From JAKANM01 sp964356495 (lineage in GTDB: Bacteria; Patescibacteriota; Patescibacteriia; Magasanikbacterales; GWA2-37-8), in assembly GCA_964356495.1 (NCBI GenBank), contig CAYHHR010000004.1:1-43678 (forward strand): a stretch of 43,678 nt of DNA, given 5' to 3'. A program made the position numbers and the translations under genes. This document shows positions 40,478 through 43,678 of the stretch, piece by piece (within the stretch, counting starts at the first letter, position 1; the number at the start of each line of letters is the position of its first letter). The notes under the pieces were generated by a model. It saw only the letters and a list, made by a program, of their open reading frames with translations. It had not been told where the DNA came from and searched no databases.

Positions 40478-42409
40478 TTATTCTAGGATGGCTTTAATAC
40501 GGCGAACACCGGCGCCAACCGCTTCTTCCTTGATAATTTTAAATTTACCGAGCAGGCCGGTATGCTCGACGTGGGGGCCGCCACAAACCTCGCGGCTAAA
40601 CGTCGGAGATGTCGGATCTGCTACCGCAGGACGCTCAGCGTCCCCAACCGTGTAAACCTTAACTTTGTCCTGATACTTATTCTCGAAGAGCCCGATCGCG
40701 CCTTTTGCTTTCGCGTCCTTAAAACTCATTTCTTCGCAAATCACGCGGTAATCATTATCGATAGCGTCATTGACCAAATCCTGAACCTTTGCTAATTCCT
40801 CAGCCGTCATTTTCTGCGGATGACTAAAATCAAAACGCATGCGTTCCGTCGTGATGTTGCTCCCCTTCTGATTCGCGTGCGATCCAAGCACATTGTGAAG
40901 CGCGGCGTGCAATAGGTGCGTGGCAGTATGATATTTAGTGGACATCTCACTATGATCCGCCATACCTCCGGCAAATTTCTGTTCAGCGCCGGCGCGAGAT
41001 GTCTCCTGATGCTGTTTAAACGCTTCCTCAAATCCGGCCACATCCACCGAGAGACTGTTCTCGAGCGCGAGTTCCTGCGTCATTTCAAGTGGAAATCCGT
41101 AAGTATCATAAAGTTTGAAGGCATGCCTCCCGGAAATTTCTTTGATAACAAATCCAGTCTTTTCGAACGAAGTTCGGAAACCGCCGATGAGGCGGTCAAA
41201 TTCCTTGAGGCCCTGTTCAACAGTATTTCTAAATTTACTTTCCTCACCTTCAATCTCAGTCAACACAAAATCCTGATTCCTTTTTAACTCCGGATAAACC
41301 CCACCCCCTGCCCCTGCCCCTCCCCTATTAGGGGAGGGATTGAGGGAGGGGTCGGAAAATATTTTAATTACTTTCTTCGCGACCTCGCCCGCAAAATTTT
41401 CCTTGATGCCAAGTTGTCGGCCATAACGCACGGCGCGTCGGATTAATCGGCGAACCAAATATCCCTGATCGGTATTTGATGGACCAATCCCGCGATCGTC
41501 GCCAATGATCATCGTCGCGGTACGGATATGGTCAGCGATAATTCGCATCGAACGAGTTACATTTCCACCCTCTATATATTCATGTCCGGAAAGATCCTGA
41601 ATCGTCTGTATAAGCGGCCAAAAAGTATCAATTTGAAAAACATCGGCAAAACCATTTAAAACCATCAGCGTGCGCTCAAGACCCATGCCGGTATCAACAT
41701 TTTTTTGTTTTAACGGTTCATAAACATATTGGTCATTGGAATTTGGGATTTGTGATTTCACTTTATTGTACTGCATGAAGACGTCATTCCAAATCTCCAA
41801 CCAATTATCCTCGTCATTGCCTGGATTACTACCAGCTGGCGGAAGTTCGGTCTTCCCTGCCCAATAAAACATCTCCGTGTCAGGCCCGCACGGACCGGTC
41901 TGACCAGCCGGCCCCCACCAATTATTTTTTCTTGGTAAATAGGCAATTCGTTCCTCTGGCAAGCCGAGCGACATCCAAATTTCAGCCGCTTCATCATCAC
42001 GCGGAATGTTAATTTCTTTTTCCCCGGCAAAAACCGAGACTGCCAATTTGCGTTTATCTAAATTTAAATTTGCCGGCGAAGTCAAAAATTCCCAACTCCA
42101 TTTGATCGCGTCTTCCTTGAAATAATCGCCCAGCGACCAGTTTCCCATCATTTCAAAAAAGGTGTCATGGCGATTGTCGCCGACTTCATCGATATCCTGA
42201 GTGCGAATGCATTTTTGGACACTAGCCAGGCGCTTGCCGCCCGGATGTTTTGCCCCTAGCAGATACGGCACGAGCGGATGCATGCCGGCGGTGGTAAATA
42301 ATACCGTCGGATCGTTCTCCGGAATAACCGAAGCAGAAGGGATAATGGTATGTTCCTTTGATCTGAAAAATTCGAGATATTTTTTCCGAAGTTCCTCTGA
42401 AGTTAGCAT
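40478..42409 (-). CDS. alaS: Alanyl-tRNA synthetase without the C-Ala domain
   Basis: 643 residues against about 870 in typical bacteria. The class II catalytic domain (FFRSKEHTIIPSASVIP, DEVGDNRHDTFFEMMGNWS) and the tRNA-recognition domain are complete. The editing domain keeps its four metal ligands (HTATHLLHAAL and CGGPHVEHTG). The protein then ends at GAGVRRIKAILE, so the C-terminal oligomerisation/C-Ala part is missing. Two repeats are translated inside it: SLNPSPNRGGAGAGGG (about 41297-41355) and QIPNSNDQ (41733-41760). Confidence 0.95.
   Translation of the reverse strand: MLTSEELRKKYLEFFRSKEHTIIPSASVIPENDPTVLFTTAGMHPLVPYLLGAKHPGGKRLASVQKCIRTQDIDEVGDNRHDTFFEMMGNWSLGDYFKEDAIKWSWEFLTSPANLNLDKRKLAVSVFAGEKEINIPRDDEAAEIWMSLGLPEERIAYLPRKNNWWGPAGQTGPCGPDTEMFYWAGKTELPPAGSNPGNDEDNWLEIWNDVFMQYNKVKSQIPNSNDQYVYEPLKQKNVDTGMGLERTLMVLNGFADVFQIDTFWPLIQTIQDLSGHEYIEGGNVTRSMRIIADHIRTATMIIGDDRGIGPSNTDQGYLVRRLIRRAVRYGRQLGIKENFAGEVAKKVIKIFSDPSLNPSPNRGGAGAGGGVYPELKRNQDFVLTEIEGEESKFRNTVEQGLKEFDRLIGGFRTSFEKTGFVIKEISGRHAFKLYDTYGFPLEMTQELALENSLSVDVAGFEEAFKQHQETSRAGAEQKFAGGMADHSEMSTKYHTATHLLHAALHNVLGSHANQKGSNITTERMRFDFSHPQKMTAEELAKVQDLVNDAIDNDYRVICEEMSFKDAKAKGAIGLFENKYQDKVKVYTVGDAERPAVADPTSPTFSREVCGGPHVEHTGLLGKFKIIKEEAVGAGVRRIKAILE
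41297..41355 (-). repeat. GC-rich palindromic coding repeat, type A4 (alaS)
   Basis: Perfect 10-bp arms CCCTCCCCTA (41318-41327) and TAGGGGAGGG (41329-41338), flanked by an ACCCCACCCC word on the left and GGGAGGGGT on the right. In frame in alaS between FSDP and VYPELKRN. Confidence 0.85.
41733..41760 (-). repeat. TTGGAATTTGGGATT-type repeat inside alaS
   Basis: Uses the same words as the repeat following the GtrA gene, in a different order. Translated KSQIPNSNDQ. Confidence 0.65.
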
Positions 42410-42432
42410 AAATTATTTTCTAGCGCAGTGAG

Positions 42433-42454
42433 AGAAATGAATTTATTCATTTCT
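42433..42454. repeat. Perfect inverted repeat in the mnmA-alaS spacer
   Basis: AGAAATGAAT and ATTCATTTCT, 10-bp arms with a 2-base centre. It lies 24 bases upstream of the alaS start on the minus strand and could be an operator or an mRNA hairpin. A small GGGC-TTC-GCCC hairpin directly follows the mnmA stop (about 42473-42483). No clear promoter was seen. Confidence 0.55.
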
Positions 42455-42484
42455 GAACCAGCGACGAAAATATGGGCGAAGCCC

Positions 42485-43678
42485 CTATTTTATCGCTCCG
42501 CCACCCAAACATTCACCTTTTTTGTAGAATACGGCGAACTGTCCTGGTGTCACGGCGCGTTGGGGAGTTGCAAATTTTACGACCAACCCACCCCTACCCC
42601 GCCCAAGCGGGGAATTGCTGACAGTACACTTCTGAAGCGGTTGCCGGTGACGCAATCGTACTTCACATTTTAATGGAAATTTCGGCGTTTGTCCAGAAAT
42701 CCAATTTACGTTTTCCACTTCACATTCCTTTTTGTAAAGCAACGGATCATCCTCAAAACCAACAATCAACTCGTTGGTTTTTTGATTTTTGGCAACTATG
42801 AAATACGGACGAGTGTCGACGTGAGACCTCTCTTCTCGTTCTCTCCTCTGCGGAGGCGAGAAAGAATCGACCCTCGCCTCCGCAGAGGAGAGGGCAGGGA
42901 GAGGTCTGGCCACACCAATTCGTTCACCAATTGTATAAAAAGATAGCCCCTCGTGAGTGCCGATAATTGCGCCGTTAAATAAAATATCTCCCGGTTTTGG
43001 CGGAATACGCTTCTGAAGGAACTCCTTCATCGGAACTTCACCGATAAAACAAATTCCCATACTCTCTTCTTTGTCGGCAGTCGGCAAATTAAACTTCTCC
43101 GCCAGCTTCCTTACCTCCGGTTTGGTATAACTTCCGACTGGAAACATGCTATACGCTAATTGTTTTTGATTTAGCTGATGCAAAAAATATGTTTGATCTT
43201 TATTGGCGTCCTTGGCTTCTAATAATTTGATTGGAAATTGGAAATTGAAAATTGGAAATTCCCGCCCAAGGCGGGCATAGTGTCCGGTCGCCAAAAAATC
43301 AAACCCCAGTTCCTTCGCTTTATCGAGCCAGCTGCCAAATTTTATAAATGAATTGCACATCACATCCGGATTCGGCGTTCTCCCCTTTTCATATTCAGCG
43401 TACATATACGCGAGAACTTTTTCCGAATATTCTTTTTTGAAATCTAATTTCAAAACTGGAATCCCAAGTTTGGCGGCGACCCTGACCGCGTCTCGATAAT
43501 CCGACAACCAACAATCACTCCCACTCCCTCTGTGTTCTCCCTCTCTGGCAGAGGGAGATATTGTCCCCCTCTTACCAAGAGGGGGCTCGGGGGGAGTTGC
43601 CGGAGTCTCATCATAATTTATCATAAACGCGCCGGTGACATCATACTTTCCCGACGCAACCAAAAGAGCGGCGGCGAC
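42485..43678 (-). CDS. mnmA: tRNA 2-thiouridylase MnmA, partial (5' end outside window)
   Basis: Thiolates U34 of tRNA-Glu, -Gln and -Lys. The frame is open to the window edge (VAAALLVASGKYDV), so the start and the SGGVDS P-loop lie beyond 43678. The first catalytic Cys is in NPDVMCNSFIKF, the second in SMGICFIGEVPMKEFL; ATGHYARLG and QRAVTPGQFAVFY are also typical. Four repeat-derived insertions are translated in surface loops (residues from 43537-43585, 43230-43275, 42825-42906 and 42583-42617). The protein is otherwise well conserved, so it should be functional. Confidence 0.95.
   Translation of the reverse strand, partial: VAAALLVASGKYDVTGAFMINYDETPATPPEPPLGKRGTISPSAREGEHRGSGSDCWLSDYRDAVRVAAKLGIPVLKLDFKKEYSEKVLAYMYAEYEKGRTPNPDVMCNSFIKFGSWLDKAKELGFDFLATGHYARLGREFPIFNFQFPIKLLEAKDANKDQTYFLHQLNQKQLAYSMFPVGSYTKPEVRKLAEKFNLPTADKEESMGICFIGEVPMKEFLQKRIPPKPGDILFNGAIIGTHEGLSFYTIGERIGVARPLPALSSAEARVDSFSPPQRREREERSHVDTRPYFIVAKNQKTNELIVGFEDDPLLYKKECEVENVNWISGQTPKFPLKCEVRLRHRQPLQKCTVSNSPLGRGRGGLVVKFATPQRAVTPGQFAVFYKKGECLGGGAIK
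42583..42617 (-). repeat. GC-rich palindromic coding repeat, type A3 (mnmA copy)
   Basis: Identical at 35 of 35 positions to 20154-20188 in tagA; translated NSPLGRGRGGL in the C-terminal beta-barrel loop. Confidence 0.92.
42825..42906 (-). repeat. GC-rich palindromic coding repeat, type A2 (mnmA copy)
   Basis: Outer arms GACCTCTC and GAGAGGTC; inner perfect 20-bp arms (42841-42860 and 42873-42892) around a 12-base centre. 42870-42905 matches 2412-2447 in the helicase gene with one mismatch, but lies on the opposite strand relative to coding. Confidence 0.92.
43230..43275 (-). repeat. ATTGGAA heptamer repeat and CCCGCC palindrome inside mnmA
   Basis: Four heptamers (43230-43257, one with a single change) are followed directly by CCCGCC-caa-GGCGGG (43261-43275). 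Translated REFPIFNFQFPI. Confidence 0.88.
43537..43585 (-). repeat. Double GC-rich hairpin coding repeat, type A5 (mnmA)
   Basis: CTCCCTCT/AGAGGGAG (43537-43544, 43550-43557) and CCCCCTCTT/AAGAGGGGG (43565-43573, 43577-43585). Translated as PPEPPLGKRGTISPSAREGE in the loop after the FMINYD segment. Confidence 0.85.

Overview
The window looks like a chromosomal segment of a Patescibacteria (Candidate Phyla Radiation) bacterium, probably Parcubacteria-like. The reasons are very tight gene packing, several trimmed core proteins (AlaRS without its C-terminal domain, RpoA without an alpha-CTD, a short L13, a PriA with lost ATPase motifs), and start codons that almost never have a Shine-Dalgarno sequence. 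TGA is used as an ordinary stop (for example at 4348-4350 and 32719-32721), so the glycine-TGA code of Gracilibacteria/Absconditabacteria is excluded. The exact lineage cannot be fixed from this window. No rRNA or tRNA gene was recognised.

Layout. 1-1190 (-): a secreted LVIVD-repeat surface protein interrupted by a 100-N assembly gap. 1309-4640 (+): a helicase-nuclease and a DciA-like protein. 4682-9465 (+): a rod-shape operon (small membrane protein, mreB, mreC, mreD, mrdA). 9534-14257 (+): greA, lysS, a nucleotidyltransferase, serS and alr, followed by an FtsQ-like gene at 14285-15280. 15369-16813 (+): an HNH endonuclease coupled to a tyrosine recombinase. 16847-18079 (-): an M23 peptidase. 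18122-20421 (-): tagA-gltX, divergent from a CIRCE-controlled clpB (20531-23179). 23242-30947 (+): one compact run with a three-part cell-wall protein, a MEMO/LigB-like protein, priA-like, def, fmt and an O-antigen-ligase-like protein. 30883-34161 (-): GT2, GT4 and a Wzx-type flippase. 34280-35686 (-): two tandem archaemetzincin-like proteases. 35800-39875 (-): the infA-rpmJ-rpsM-rpsK-rpsD-rpoA-rplQ-rplM-rpsI operon, ending in a strong terminator. 40029-43678 (-): a GtrA-like protein, alaS and mnmA (5' end outside the window).

The genes fall into three jobs. Cell-wall growth and shape: mreBCD, mrdA, alr, FtsQ, the M23 and S11 peptidases. Surface glycans: tagA, the two glycosyltransferases, flippase, polymerase/ligase and GtrA. 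Translation: four aminoacyl-tRNA synthetases, fmt, def, mnmA and the ribosomal operon.

The most unusual feature is a population of short repeats embedded in frame inside conserved genes. One class is GC-rich and palindromic: a 50-bp copy occurs in both the helicase and gltX, read in two different frames; a 35-bp identical copy occurs in tagA and mnmA; others lie in alaS and mnmA. The other class is a heptamer repeat, ATTGGAA, which is free of stop codons in all six frames. Together they resemble the Rickettsia palindromic elements in behaviour. Other points worth attention are the tandem metzincins with a stretched zinc motif, the ATPase-dead PriA, several promoters that predict leaderless or nearly leaderless mRNAs, and a lysozyme-like/DD-carboxypeptidase fusion.
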